64,000 nt of DNA. Origin: a virus. The stretch lies in the IMG/VR virus record IMGVR_UViG_3300020457_000004, positions 1-64,000 of that record; one strand, given 5' to 3'. The number at the start of each line of letters is the position of its first letter. Position 1 is the stretch's first letter. The notes beneath the pieces are model-generated. The model saw nothing but the letters and a program-made list of their open reading frames with translations. It was not told the origin of the DNA and ran no database searches. The position numbers and the translations under genes are program-made. Positions 15,853 to 24,455 of the stretch are shown one piece after another.

Positions 15853-17227
15853 CTTTTATCTGACTCAAGTTCATACGAGAACCAAAATTTCCTTTATCAA
15901 ATACTGGTTGGTCATCTTCCTGTCCAGAGTCTACCAGATTTTGTTGGGCATCTTCTAAATCATATAATCTCATCTTCGCCCTATCAACACCAATCATAAA
16001 TCGTTTGTTTCTTGTAGGGTCACTATATCTGTTCTTCAATTGTTTGACCATCATATGACCTTGTTGTTCTAGTTCTTCTGTACTGATAAGGGCAAACATC
16101 AAATCAGCGGTTGCAGGCAGTCCAAAACTTTCTGAGGTATCTGTCAAATCCACATCACTATTGTTGAATCCACCTCGCGTGGTCTGTGTTGCGGATACTA
16201 TTGGTAGGTCATACTCTACTGCTAGTCCCCTTAGTTCCTCAGCGATTGCCTTGACTATAGTATATGAGTTTGCACCAGCATTGTTTCTTAGTCTTTGACT
16301 TACACAAATATTTAGATAATCGATAAAAATTATGTCTGGATAAAAATTTTGTTTGAGTTTCAACTCTTCAAGAAGTGCTCTAAAATGTCCAGCATGAGCA
16401 GTTGCAGTAGGATACTCTTTAACAATTAATCTACCATCAACTTTGTTTTGAATTTTTTGAATACGGTCTGTGTACATAGACTTGGATAGGTCTCTCAAAT
16501 CTTGCATGGAAACATCCATCATGTTTGCATCGATTCTTTCAGCGATTCTTTCCTCTGCCATTTCTAATGTAATGTACAGAACATTCTTACCTTGGGCAAT
16601 CATAGAAGCACCCACATGACACATGAAAAGAGATTTACCCACACCTGTACCAGCAAGAGCAATATTAAGTGTCTTGTTTATCAATCCACCTTCAGTAATC
16701 TTGTTGAAATATTCTAAATCAAATGGTAATTTTTCTTCGTGTCTGTGATAAAAATCAAATCGTGCTTCCGCATCACCAACATAATCGTGACCAATGTTAT
16801 TATCAAACCCAACACTAAGAGCATCGGATAATATAGAAGGCAGAGCATCTACTGAATGGGTTTTATCCTGTCCATCGATAATCTGAATAGATTGCATGAT
16901 AGCATTGTAAACTGCCTTGTCCTTACAGAATTTTTCTGTTTGGTCAATCAACCATCTTTCATCTTCATTGGTCGGACTGAGACTATTGATAAGTTCTTCA
17001 CACTTACCATAAAGGTCTTCAGTAATTTTTCTATTATCTTGTAGTGCGATTTTGATTGCACTTTTTTGTGGTGGAGAATTGTATGCGGTAACATAATCAC
17101 GCACACACTTAAATACCTCACGATACTCTGCATCTAAAAAATAAGATGCTTTTATATGTGCAATTGATTGTCTGACATAATCTTCGTTATGTATCAGATT
17201 CGATAGTATTGTCTGTTCTAATCTCAT
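15848..17227 (-). CDS. 41: Replicative DNA helicase gp41
   Basis: 459 residues, close to T4 gp41 (475). DnaB-type helicase: N-terminal helical domain, linker, then a RecA-like motor with Walker A AGTGVGKS near residues 193-200, IIFIDYLNI (Walker B), SATQTTRG (motif H3-like) and DLMFALIS. It unwinds the fork as a hexamer and pairs with the primase, which is not in this window. Overlaps the small zinc-finger gene by 41 bases and follows UvsX and gp43, a replication operon. Confidence 0.93.
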   Translation of the reverse strand: MRLEQTILSNLIHNEDYVRQSIAHIKASYFLDAEYREVFKCVRDYVTAYNSPPQKSAIKIALQDNRKITEDLYGKCEELINSLSPTNEDERWLIDQTEKFCKDKAVYNAIMQSIQIIDGQDKTHSVDALPSILSDALSVGFDNNIGHDYVGDAEARFDFYHRHEEKLPFDLEYFNKITEGGLINKTLNIALAGTGVGKSLFMCHVGASMIAQGKNVLYITLEMAEERIAERIDANMMDVSMQDLRDLSKSMYTDRIQKIQNKVDGRLIVKEYPTATAHAGHFRALLEELKLKQNFYPDIIFIDYLNICVSQRLRNNAGANSYTIVKAIAEELRGLAVEYDLPIVSATQTTRGGFNNSDVDLTDTSESFGLPATADLMFALISTEELEQQGHMMVKQLKNRYSDPTRNKRFMIGVDRAKMRLYDLEDAQQNLVDSGQEDDQPVFDKGNFGSRMNLSQIKV

Positions 17228-17363
17228 TATAAAAATCTTCCTTCACAATTTCGACACACTCCTCACAGAGATATGCTTCTCCAGAGTCATGTCGAAAACA
17301 AATACAAGCATCGTTCTCTAAGTCAATGCTCTTTTCACACCTATCACACTTCGGAGTAGGCAT
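17187..17363 (-). CDS. Small zinc-finger protein (58 aa)
   Basis: 58 residues from the ATG at 17363 (MPTPKCDRCEKSI). GAGG nine bases upstream supports this over the GTG six codons earlier. Two CxxC pairs (CDRC and CEEC, plus an intervening CICFRH) predict one zinc site. It overlaps both UvsX (20 bases) and gp41 (41 bases), so it is translationally nested between two replication genes. Possibly a helper of the replisome. No family recognised. Confidence 0.65.
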   Translation of the reverse strand: MPTPKCDRCEKSIDLENDACICFRHDSGEAYLCEECVEIVKEDFYNEIRTDNTIESDT

Positions 17364-18402
17364 CCTTAATATCCTCTTCACTAACTTCTGACTGCATGAT
17401 ACTGTCAGCAGACATTAAGTATCTGTCTTCAATCCACTTGATGAAAGTTTTGTCACTAAGGATTGGAATCCAGAATTCTTTGTTGTATGTATCTTTAATT
17501 CTGACCTTCTTTGCATCATCGTCACCAGATTTCGCATACCATCCATTTGAAGGTTTGACCACATGACCAGACTCAAGAGCCATATCAAGGAGACCAGACC
17601 ACTTGCTGATGCCACCTTCCCAAGTGACCTCGATGGGTATCCGTGACTTCTCGCGTACAAATCTTGACTTCTCGACATTAATAATAAAGTTGTATCCTAC
17701 AACTTCCTTCCCTTCTTTTTCTTGTTGTCTACCAATGATAAAGATATTGTCAGCACTATAATATACACCAGTTCCCCCAGACACTACATCTTTGGGAAAC
17801 AAGCCGATTTCTTTATAAGTGTGGTTTACAACCACCGCTGGAATATCTTTGATTGTTAGGTGAGGAGTCACCATACGAAACAGGGATTTCATTTGTTTTG
17901 CACGAGTCATATCGGCAACCGATTTACCATCAAGCGCATCATCAACTTCTTTACGCGAGGCAAGGTTACCTACTGAGTCCACAATAATAATTACTCGGTC
18001 ACCTCTTTCGATACCTTGGAGTTGGGACATCACATCGTGCTTGAGTTGTTCTATGTCTGTGACAGGCGTGTGAACAACCCTATCTGTATCTATGCCGAAA
18101 CTGTCGAAATATCCTTGAGGAGCGCCGAACTCTGAGTCATAAAATAACACCACTCCATCATCATATTTATCCAAATAAGATTTTGACAATAACATGGCAA
18201 AAGCAGTCTTGAAATGTTTGGATGGGCCAGCAAAAACTGTTAGACCTGTACTCAATCCACCATCCAACTTACCACTCAATGCCACATTCAAGGCGGGTAC
18301 AGTTGTCTGAACCACATCTTTGTTGTTCAGAAATTTACTCTTGGATAAAACTTCAGTTTGTTTTATCGTTGAGTTCTTTTTTAATTTATCTAATGTACTC
18401 AT
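17344..18402 (-). CDS. uvsX: UvsX RecA-like recombinase
   Basis: 352 residues from the ATG at 18402, chosen because AGGAG lies five bases upstream; a GTG two codons earlier is less likely. RecA-like core with Walker A GPSKHFKT, VLFYDSEFG, IIIVDSVGNL (Walker B) and VVVNHTY. It forms filaments on single-stranded DNA for strand exchange and recombination-dependent replication, aided by UvsY (also here). Nearly the length of T4 UvsX (391, shorter C terminus here). Confidence 0.95.
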   Translation of the reverse strand: MSTLDKLKKNSTIKQTEVLSKSKFLNNKDVVQTTVPALNVALSGKLDGGLSTGLTVFAGPSKHFKTAFAMLLSKSYLDKYDDGVVLFYDSEFGAPQGYFDSFGIDTDRVVHTPVTDIEQLKHDVMSQLQGIERGDRVIIIVDSVGNLASRKEVDDALDGKSVADMTRAKQMKSLFRMVTPHLTIKDIPAVVVNHTYKEIGLFPKDVVSGGTGVYYSADNIFIIGRQQEKEGKEVVGYNFIINVEKSRFVREKSRIPIEVTWEGGISKWSGLLDMALESGHVVKPSNGWYAKSGDDDAKKVRIKDTYNKEFWIPILSDKTFIKWIEDRYLMSADSIMQSEVSEEDIKDAYSEV

Positions 18403-18410
18403 ATTCACTC

Positions 18411-20915
18411 CTAAAATAACGACTCCAATGTTGCTACTGGTCTAGTCTTCCAATCCAAACTGGTGACTATAGTAGTCAATGGGTCAATAAATGCTTTCTC
18501 AAACATTGTTTCATAATCAATGTAACGATGCAAATCAAACTCTTTCGGCATAAGACCATTCATCGCCACGGTATTTTCTCTCACATGATTAGGTTCTTTC
18601 AGATAGAGAAATTTAATCTTGTCACCATCTTGAATGGTTTGATACTTCTTCTCTAGTTTCTGAGTCCTAATCAAGTGATTGTAAACTAAGGCACCCCGAA
18701 CATGCATCGGTGTTCCTTTAGTATAAACTGTTTCTCTTGAGGCATACTTATCAATGTTGTTACATCCGCGTGGGAAGGCAATTTCTTCTGGAGACATCTT
18801 AGAAAATGCCTGCCATGTATCCTCAACAAAATCCTGTAATTCTTTTTCATCCTTGTTCAAACATAACTCAACTGCCTTTTTGAGACTTGAACGAACTGGT
18901 GCTGGTGTAGAAGACCTTACAATCTCCAGACCCATCACCTTCAGTTTGGGTTCTTTGTATCGAACACCTTCATTGTCCCATACATTCAATGCGTATCTTT
19001 TCTTTGCAACCCAGATACCAGTATCCGCAATCGCCTCGCGTTTGAAGAATATCTTGGGTTGGAATACATTCATGTACTCACCAAGTTCAACCATTCTACC
19101 ATTGATTGCTGGTTCTAGTTTGTTCTCGACAAAGTTGTCAAGTATGTTGATAATCTCATCACGAGATTTACCCTGTAGATGTTCTTCCACCATCTTATCA
19201 AGAGTCACATAACAACTATCAGTATCAGTATAGAAAGAATACTCAACATCCTCTGTACCAAGAAACTTGTTTAGAAACTCATCAACTGCCTTACCAGTAT
19301 CACGAATGATTAACTGACCAGTTAGTGTGATTGCCTCTGCGATGCGTTCATCAAAATATCTGAACCACTTGTTACCTATCGCACCAAAAAGAGAGTTCAA
19401 TTGAATCTTTCTTGCCATCTGGAAGTTGTTGAACTTCGCAATATCTTTCTTGAGTTCTGGATTCTTGGTATCCTCAAAATCTTGTTCTGCTTTCTTCATC
19501 AGTTTTTTGTACTTCTGTCTGTCATCAAAAAACTTCTGAGTAATTTCTGCCATGAATCCTTGCGTGTTTCTAGCAAACATATAACCGTTGGCTGCCATGG
19601 ATAAGTCTGCTTCCTTCAATCTCTTGAGAACATGTTTCCTTTCCAGAATACTATCAACCGTACAGTCCAGAGGTCTGTGTCCCTCTGCCAACATCTCTGG
19701 CGATAGATTGTGTTGCATGATGATAGATGGATACAGAGAAGTCGCATCAACTGATACAACCCACTTGTACTTACCCACCTTCGGGTCTTGCACATAACCA
19801 CCAGCAAATCCCTTAGAGAAGTGTTCCTTCTTCTGAGGAATCATAATGTTCTTTTCAAGTAGATGATTGAATAACAAACAATCCCAAGTTCTCACAGATG
19901 AAAAGATATCATTGTAATTACATTTACAGTCATATCCCATTGTGATAATCAGTTCCAAGAATTTCATCTTGTCATCAAGTTCGTCAACCAGAACAGTATC
20001 GATGATGTTGTAGTCAATGAATCGATTCCAATCATTCTCATAGAACTCGCGGAATGTTTCATATCCACTTTCCAATTTCTTCTTACCAAGTTCTACCTCG
20101 GCAATGTAATCAAGTCGATAACTTTCTTGGAAAGTATAAGTAAACTTTTTGTACAAATCCATGTAGTCAAGTTGAATGATACCCTTCATATCAACCTTCA
20201 ACAATTCACGATTGTTGTGACCCTTGATGACTTTCTTCCTAGTCATCCCATATGGACTGAGATTATTCTTCGCGTTGTTACCAAACATCCTGTCAATTCT
20301 ACCAACCAAATATGGCATATCAAATAGTTCTAGGTTCCATCCAGTAACTACATCGGGATAATCTTGTGCCCACCATGTCATGAATTTTTCCAATAAGTCA
20401 TACTCATCGGAACAATAAGTGTAATTGACATTGAGGTCTTTTGTTTCTTCGCCAGGCTTCCACTCACCAGAACCCCAAGTAAATATTTCTTTGGTGTAAT
20501 TGTCTACGAGTGTGATAAGAAGAACCTCTTCGATAGGATTCTCTGTATCTGGGAAACCATGTTCGGCAGTTGTCTCAATATCAATTGAGAAAATCCGCAT
20601 TTTACTGAGGTCAAACTCAATATCTTGCGGATACATAGAAGACAAATACTGATAGGTCAAATCAGTTTGACCATAGATAGGATAATTATCTACCTTAGAA
20701 TATTTGTCTAGGAATTCTTTGCAGTCGCCATTATCTCCAAACTGAATTGGTTTTAGATAGTGACCATCAATGTTAGTAAATTCAGAAGGTTCATTACTTC
20801 TGACATACAAGGTTGGCTGGAAAGGATGTTTTTCAGTAAAACGCTCCCCATTCCTTACTCCACGAGTAAGAATAGAATTTCCATATTGCCACGCATAAGT
20901 GTAAAAGTTAGACAT
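18411..20915 (-). CDS. 43: Family B DNA polymerase gp43
   Basis: 834 residues (T4 gp43 898). 3'-5' exonuclease ExoI motif DIETT at 112-116, polymerase motif A DATSLYPSI, motif B region KIQLNSLFGAIGN, motif C YTDTDS. It copies the phage genome with clamp gp45. First gene of its unit, under the promoter at 20944-20972. No clear ribosome site precedes its ATG, and the short leader contains an A4-T4 weak hairpin, which would suit translational control as known for T4 gene 43 (inference). Confidence 0.96.
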   Translation of the reverse strand: MSNFYTYAWQYGNSILTRGVRNGERFTEKHPFQPTLYVRSNEPSEFTNIDGHYLKPIQFGDNGDCKEFLDKYSKVDNYPIYGQTDLTYQYLSSMYPQDIEFDLSKMRIFSIDIETTAEHGFPDTENPIEEVLLITLVDNYTKEIFTWGSGEWKPGEETKDLNVNYTYCSDEYDLLEKFMTWWAQDYPDVVTGWNLELFDMPYLVGRIDRMFGNNAKNNLSPYGMTRKKVIKGHNNRELLKVDMKGIIQLDYMDLYKKFTYTFQESYRLDYIAEVELGKKKLESGYETFREFYENDWNRFIDYNIIDTVLVDELDDKMKFLELIITMGYDCKCNYNDIFSSVRTWDCLLFNHLLEKNIMIPQKKEHFSKGFAGGYVQDPKVGKYKWVVSVDATSLYPSIIMQHNLSPEMLAEGHRPLDCTVDSILERKHVLKRLKEADLSMAANGYMFARNTQGFMAEITQKFFDDRQKYKKLMKKAEQDFEDTKNPELKKDIAKFNNFQMARKIQLNSLFGAIGNKWFRYFDERIAEAITLTGQLIIRDTGKAVDEFLNKFLGTEDVEYSFYTDTDSCYVTLDKMVEEHLQGKSRDEIINILDNFVENKLEPAINGRMVELGEYMNVFQPKIFFKREAIADTGIWVAKKRYALNVWDNEGVRYKEPKLKVMGLEIVRSSTPAPVRSSLKKAVELCLNKDEKELQDFVEDTWQAFSKMSPEEIAFPRGCNNIDKYASRETVYTKGTPMHVRGALVYNHLIRTQKLEKKYQTIQDGDKIKFLYLKEPNHVRENTVAMNGLMPKEFDLHRYIDYETMFEKAFIDPLTTIVTSLDWKTRPVATLESLF

Positions 20916-20943
20916 AATAAAACCGATTTTTCATTTAGAGGAT

Positions 20944-20972
20944 AGTATACACGATTGTGTATCAGAAGTCAA
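20944..20972 (-). promoter_or_regulatory. Early promoter of gp43
   Basis: Minus strand TTGACT (20967-20972), 17-base spacer, TATACT (20944-20949). TCTG follows the -35 directly, as in the other early promoters of this phage. Confidence 0.8.
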
Positions 20973-20977
20973 GCAAA

Positions 20978-21385
20978 TTATCCTGTAAATTTCGGTTTTG
21001 TTTTCATCTCTGTAGATTGCGTGTGAGTAAATTTATTCAACCATTCCTTTATCAAATCTTCCTTGGGGTCATAAATGTATTCCAATTGACCATATGGTAC
21101 AAATAGGATACCTTTACTAGCAGGAGATTGTGGAACAAATGCAATTTTGAATTGTCCTTGTTTCCCCTCTGTAGGAAGATATTTGATGTTTGCTGGATTG
21201 GTAATAATATATCTACTACCTTGGTCATCCTTTTGTAGATAACAAATCATCTCTTCAGCACCAGAAATTTTAATGCCACATATTTGCTGAGGACTATCTT
21301 CAGACTCCTCGCGTGTCATTTCCTCTGGTGGAATATCTAATTTGACTTCTTCTACAACCTTTTTTTCACTTTTCTTTTTTGCCAT
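20978..21385 (-). CDS. Hypothetical protein (135 aa)
   Basis: 135 residues. Lys/Glu-rich first ~35, then a globular beta-containing region (QICGIKISGAEEMICYLQKDDQGSRYIITNP, IAFVPQSPASKGILFVPYGQLEYIY). Ends TKPKFTG. It sits between the small 33-residue membrane ORF and gp43. No known motif; possibly an early accessory protein. Confidence 0.7.
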   Translation of the reverse strand: MAKKKSEKKVVEEVKLDIPPEEMTREESEDSPQQICGIKISGAEEMICYLQKDDQGSRYIITNPANIKYLPTEGKQGQFKIAFVPQSPASKGILFVPYGQLEYIYDPKEDLIKEWLNKFTHTQSTEMKTKPKFTG

Positions 21386-21401
21386 TATTTCCTCTTGATA
21401 A

Positions 21402-21503
21402 TTATATAAGTTGACCTAAGCTATATATCATGGTTGCAAAAGTAACCAATGATATAAGATAGATTCCGTATGTATTTGATTTACGGAATACTTCCTTTTT
21501 CAT
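21402..21503 (-). CDS. Small membrane protein ORF (33 aa)
   Basis: 33 residues starting MKKEVFRKSNTYG, then one hydrophobic helix (IYLISLVTFATMIYSLGQLI). AAGGAG lies six bases upstream of the ATG at 21503, a strong ribosome site. Fills the gap between hsp20 and the 135-residue gene. Typical single-span phage microprotein; function unknown. Confidence 0.6.
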   Translation of the reverse strand: MKKEVFRKSNTYGIYLISLVTFATMIYSLGQLI

Positions 21504-21524
21504 ATCTCTCCTTCTTGAGTAGGT

Positions 21525-21542
21525 GGGGGGCTCATGCCCCCC
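21525..21542. other. GC-rich hairpin downstream of hsp20
   Basis: Perfect seven-base stem GGGGGGC/GCCCCCC with a four-base loop, six bases past the hsp20 stop. No T-run follows on the minus strand, so it is more likely a stability or processing hairpin, or a weak terminator. Confidence 0.55.
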
Positions 21543-21548
21543 TGTTAT

Positions 21549-21998
21549 TTACTTGGTCTTAATCTTAATTGTTTGAGCTTTCTTTTCTTCTGGAATAACA
21601 TTCTTCAAAGAAACTCTAAGAATACCATCTGTCAATTTAGCACCCTCGACAACAACTGTGTCAGCGAGACTCCATGACTTTTTGAATTTTCTTTGAGCAA
21701 TACCTTGATGAATGAAATCAGATGTTTCTTCCGATTCTTGATTCCCCTCAACAGTAAGCGTACCGTCTTTCACTTCAATTGTTAAATCAGATTCTTTAAA
21801 TCCAGCGAGAGCCATTTGAATCTCGTAGTTTTCTTCATCTAATTTTTCGATGTTGAAAGGTGGGTATGAATTCACATTCAACTCAAAGTTCTGGTTGAGT
21901 AAATCAATTACTCTATCGAACCCTACGAATTGTCTGCGAATGTGTGGAAATGCAGAGACAAGATTGTCCCAATGCGCTTGTGTGCTTAATGTATTCAT
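21549..21998 (-). CDS. Small heat-shock protein Hsp20 (IbpA-like)
   Basis: 149 residues. Alpha-crystallin domain at ~45-140: MALAGFKESDLTIEVKDGTLTVEG, a WSLADTV stretch, and LTDGILRVSLKN with the conserved G-x-L core. N terminus NTLSTQAHWDNLVSAFPH. ATP-independent holdase that keeps unfolding proteins soluble; T4-like marine phages often carry one. Strong ribosome site AAGGAGG. Promoter is of the GATCAT type, also overlapping a late octamer. Confidence 0.92.
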   Translation of the reverse strand: MNTLSTQAHWDNLVSAFPHIRRQFVGFDRVIDLLNQNFELNVNSYPPFNIEKLDEENYEIQMALAGFKESDLTIEVKDGTLTVEGNQESEETSDFIHQGIAQRKFKKSWSLADTVVVEGAKLTDGILRVSLKNVIPEEKKAQTIKIKTK

Positions 21999-22056
21999 GT
22001 TTTCCTCCTTATTAAGCGAGTTAAAAGTGTAGACCTCACCCGAGCATCTACTACTA

Positions 22057-22064
22057 TATTTATA
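22057..22064 (-). promoter_or_regulatory. T4-type late promoter octamer at hsp20
   Basis: TATAAATA overlapping the last base of the early -10 box; hsp20 could be expressed in both phases. Confidence 0.55.
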
Positions 22065-22093
22065 TGATCTGGGGACTTTTTTTCCAAAGTCAA
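22064..22093 (-). promoter_or_regulatory. Early promoter of hsp20 with GATCAT -10 box
   Basis: Minus strand TTGACT (22088-22093), 18-base spacer, GATCAT (22064-22069). A T-tract (TTTTTTTCGC) lies just upstream of the -35. Confidence 0.65.
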
Positions 22094-22103
22094 GCGAAAA
22101 AAA

Positions 22104-22403
22104 TTATAAACCAGCAATCATCATGATTTCTGATTCTGTCTCCCTATCAATTAAAGTTACACGACCAGATGGTTTGTCCAAAATACAAGTAACATATTTT
22201 GCACCTATAGAACCTCTGACCCTGTATTTGGCCACCGCGTTGGTACGATTAAAATCCATACCCTTTAGGATTGGCCGACCTTGAAGATTTGTACTGATTG
22301 CAGATTTACATGCCATATGTAATTCTTCATTGGGGCCTGCAACGCCCTCTATGGGTAGTAACATAGCGAAAATGACAGCAGCAACTGTCAACACTTTTTT
22401 CAT
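22104..22403 (-). CDS. Secreted small protein (99 aa)
   Basis: 99 residues from ATG at 22403, which has AAGGAG seven bases upstream; a longer in-frame start overlapping regA lacks this. Signal peptide MKKVLTVAAVIFAMLLPIEGVAGP, cleavage likely near residue 22. Mature part is basic with two Cys (MACKSAIS, YVTCILD), possibly a periplasmic disulfide protein. Function unknown; oddly placed between RegA and Hsp20. Confidence 0.7.
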   Translation of the reverse strand: MKKVLTVAAVIFAMLLPIEGVAGPNEELHMACKSAISTNLQGRPILKGMDFNRTNAVAKYRVRGSIGAKYVTCILDKPSGRVTLIDRETESEIMMIAGL

Positions 22404-22426
22404 TAAAGTTCTCCTTTTATTCAAGG

Positions 22427-22843
22427 TTATCGTTTTCGCCCGATATTGTATTTCGTAACGAGCGTCCATTCATCCTTCTCTTTGAAGGACAAAATCTTTA
22501 TCTGACTCATAGGAGCCACTTCTTCTTCAATAGATTCATCAAGAAGCTTAACTAGACCCCAATCACTTAACAATTTAGCAATTGCGTTTCGTCTTTTTAA
22601 ATCGTTCTCAGTCAAGTCTGCTTCTTTACCATCTAAAGCAAAAAGTTCCTTGAAGTGAGTTATAAAATACCTACCTTGTTTATGGAGAATATGGCAAGAC
22701 TGATACAATGTCCTGTCCTTTTTAGATGCCACCCCAATACGCGACAAAGTTTCCCTAACCTTTAAAAAATCATCCTCTTTTTCTAAAACTATTTCTACTG
22801 GTTTGTAGTCGGGGAAATCAATGTCAAAAAAATCATCCACCAT
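22427..22843 (-). CDS. regA: RegA translational repressor
   Basis: 138 residues (T4 RegA 122). The motif LYQSCHILHKQGRYFITHFKELF and the NDLKRRNAIAKLLSDWGL helix are RegA hallmarks. It binds start regions of many early mRNAs and blocks ribosomes. Downstream of gp44-gp62, as in T4. The N-terminal FFDIDFPD and C-terminal ~20 residues are extra or variable. A CATAAATA late-like box lies at 22881-22888. Confidence 0.92.
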   Translation of the reverse strand: MVDDFFDIDFPDYKPVEIVLEKEDDFLKVRETLSRIGVASKKDRTLYQSCHILHKQGRYFITHFKELFALDGKEADLTENDLKRRNAIAKLLSDWGLVKLLDESIEEEVAPMSQIKILSFKEKDEWTLVTKYNIGRKR

Positions 22844-22880
22844 GATAATACCTTCATAATTTTGTTAATTAATATGAAAG

Positions 22881-22888
22881 TATTTATG
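22881..22888 (-). promoter_or_regulatory. Late-like promoter octamer upstream of regA (one mismatch)
   Basis: CATAAATA about 38 bases upstream of the regA ATG, in the 51-base gap after gp62. Confidence 0.4.
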
Positions 22889-22894
22889 GTTTTA

Positions 22895-23338
22895 CTATTT
22901 TCCACCCTTCTTCAATAAGCCTTTTATCGCCTCGATATCTGCCTCACTCAATAATCTGAGTGCTTCTTGGGCCCGAACATTACTGTAACCAAAATATTCT
23001 TTTACAATTTCTAGATGTTCTTCTTTCTCTGGTTTTAACCACTTGTTAAATCTTTTTTTCTTACGAACAAAACCACGCAAAAAATCATACTGCATTTTTG
23101 CATCCAAGTGTGGTCTAGAATTCATTTCATTAGATGCCACAACCGTATCGATTCCATGAGACAATGACTTGTTCACGATAAAAGGATTGTATTGTTTCTC
23201 AGACCAATCATCTACAATCAAATTTTCTTTGGTGTAGTTGATACTGTTAGCAAAGTCAAAAGGACTAATTGCTTTTTTCTTTACCTTGAACTCTTCAGCA
23301 TCATAGGTCTTTACTGGTTCACCTAATCCTTCAATCAT
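22895..23338 (-). CDS. 62: Clamp loader small subunit gp62
   Basis: 147 residues (T4 gp62 187, shorter here). SPFDFANSINYTKENLI near residue 25 and NPFIVNKSLSHGIDTV are the conserved T4-like gp62 blocks. It forms the clamp loader with gp44 and lacks an ATPase motif. Overlaps gp44 by four bases, the expected coupling of the complex. Ends in a Lys-rich tail. Confidence 0.92.
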   Translation of the reverse strand: MIEGLGEPVKTYDAEEFKVKKKAISPFDFANSINYTKENLIVDDWSEKQYNPFIVNKSLSHGIDTVVASNEMNSRPHLDAKMQYDFLRGFVRKKKRFNKWLKPEKEEHLEIVKEYFGYSNVRAQEALRLLSEADIEAIKGLLKKGGK

Positions 23339-24264
23339 TTAAATTCAACACTCGCCATGATATCAGTTAGACACGCGGTCAAGTTAATCTCTTGGTCTGC
23401 CACAAATGCACTCTTGTACTGGTAGTCAGCAATCAATAGTACCAAGTGGGGTACTTGTTTTACCTTATCGATAAGAGAGTCATAGACCTTCCTGTAAACA
23501 CCTTGTGGGTCATTGTCAACATTATTGACTACCCATTGTCTCATCTTCTTCCAATCCTTATCCTTGAGACTGTCAATCAATCCCTTGGTGTTTATCTCAG
23601 CAATGTTACTTAGAATACCACTATCGATAGAACCACTCCTAGAATATCTCTGAAGTTCATTAATAACCCTACGATAGTCTGGGAAGTGTTTCATCAATAG
23701 TTCCGCGAGAACATTCTGTTCGTATGGAATACCTTCTTGTATTAGGATTTTTTGCATCCTTCCCATGAACTTCTGTGCCATCTCTGGTCTATCTTTCTTA
23801 TCAATCTTAAAATCGACAACAGATGTTCTACTGTGAAGAGGTTCGATAATTCGATTCTTGAAATTGCATGTGAAAATAAATCTGCAATTGCCAGAAAACT
23901 CCTCAATAAAAGCTCTAAGTGCTGGTTGTGTTGAGTTAGGATTTAGATAGTCTGCCTCGTCTAGGATAACAACCTTCGCCTTACTTTCAAAACTAACTGT
24001 ACTCGCAAAGTCTCTTATCTTAGTACGCAATACATCGATACCACTTTCATCAGAACCGTTGATAACAATGTAGTCACAACCAAGTTCATTACAAAGTGCT
24101 CTCGCCACCGTGGTTTTACCTGTACCAGCAGTCCCACACAAAAGCATATTGGATATTTCACCAGCATCAACATACTCTTGGAAAGTTTTTTTCAAACCAT
24201 CTGGTAAAATACAATCGGAAATAGTTTGGGGTCTATACTTCTCTACCCATAGAAACTCATTCAT
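23335..24264 (-). CDS. 44: Clamp loader ATPase gp44
   Basis: 309 residues (T4 319). AAA+ RFC-type ATPase: WVEKYRPQTI opening, Walker A GTAGTGKT at 44-51, Walker B VVILDEAD, sensor 1 FIFTCNFKNRI, and SRTS (the SRC-type arginine finger). It loads sliding clamp gp45 on primed DNA together with gp62. In an operon with gp45 upstream and gp62/RegA downstream. Confidence 0.96.
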   Translation of the reverse strand: MNEFLWVEKYRPQTISDCILPDGLKKTFQEYVDAGEISNMLLCGTAGTGKTTVARALCNELGCDYIVINGSDESGIDVLRTKIRDFASTVSFESKAKVVILDEADYLNPNSTQPALRAFIEEFSGNCRFIFTCNFKNRIIEPLHSRTSVVDFKIDKKDRPEMAQKFMGRMQKILIQEGIPYEQNVLAELLMKHFPDYRRVINELQRYSRSGSIDSGILSNIAEINTKGLIDSLKDKDWKKMRQWVVNNVDNDPQGVYRKVYDSLIDKVKQVPHLVLLIADYQYKSAFVADQEINLTACLTDIMASVEFK

Positions 24265-24455
24265 CCTTGCACCCTTTTTTCTAATACCTCAATCTGGTAT
24301 TCACGATTCTTGTTCCAAGTTTCCTCAGAACGGTCTACCATAACAGGTTTGCCTTTGACAAACTTGCCAGACTTTACCTGTTTGGGAGTAAACTTTGCTT
24401 TCAGCAAGTTACCCAATGCTACCTTTCTTCTTTCTTTCACATTCTTTTTTCTCAA
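24261..24455 (-). CDS. Small basic hypothetical protein (64 aa)
   Basis: 64 residues, highly basic (MRKKNVKERRKVALGNLLKAKF), no Cys, no membrane segment. Overlaps gp44 and the NTase-cupin gene by four bases on each side, so it is clearly translated in the operon. May bind nucleic acid. Size does not match T4 gp33; family unknown. Confidence 0.7.
   Translation of the reverse strand: MRKKNVKERRKVALGNLLKAKFTPKQVKSGKFVKGKPVMVDRSEETWNKNREYQIEVLEKRVQG

Noticed and set aside
17364-17381. GTG start of the zinc-finger gene
   Set aside because: Lies too close to any ribosome site; the ATG at 17363 has GAGG at good spacing.
21525-21542. Terminator after hsp20
   Set aside because: Strong stem but no T-run on the minus strand; recorded as a hairpin only.
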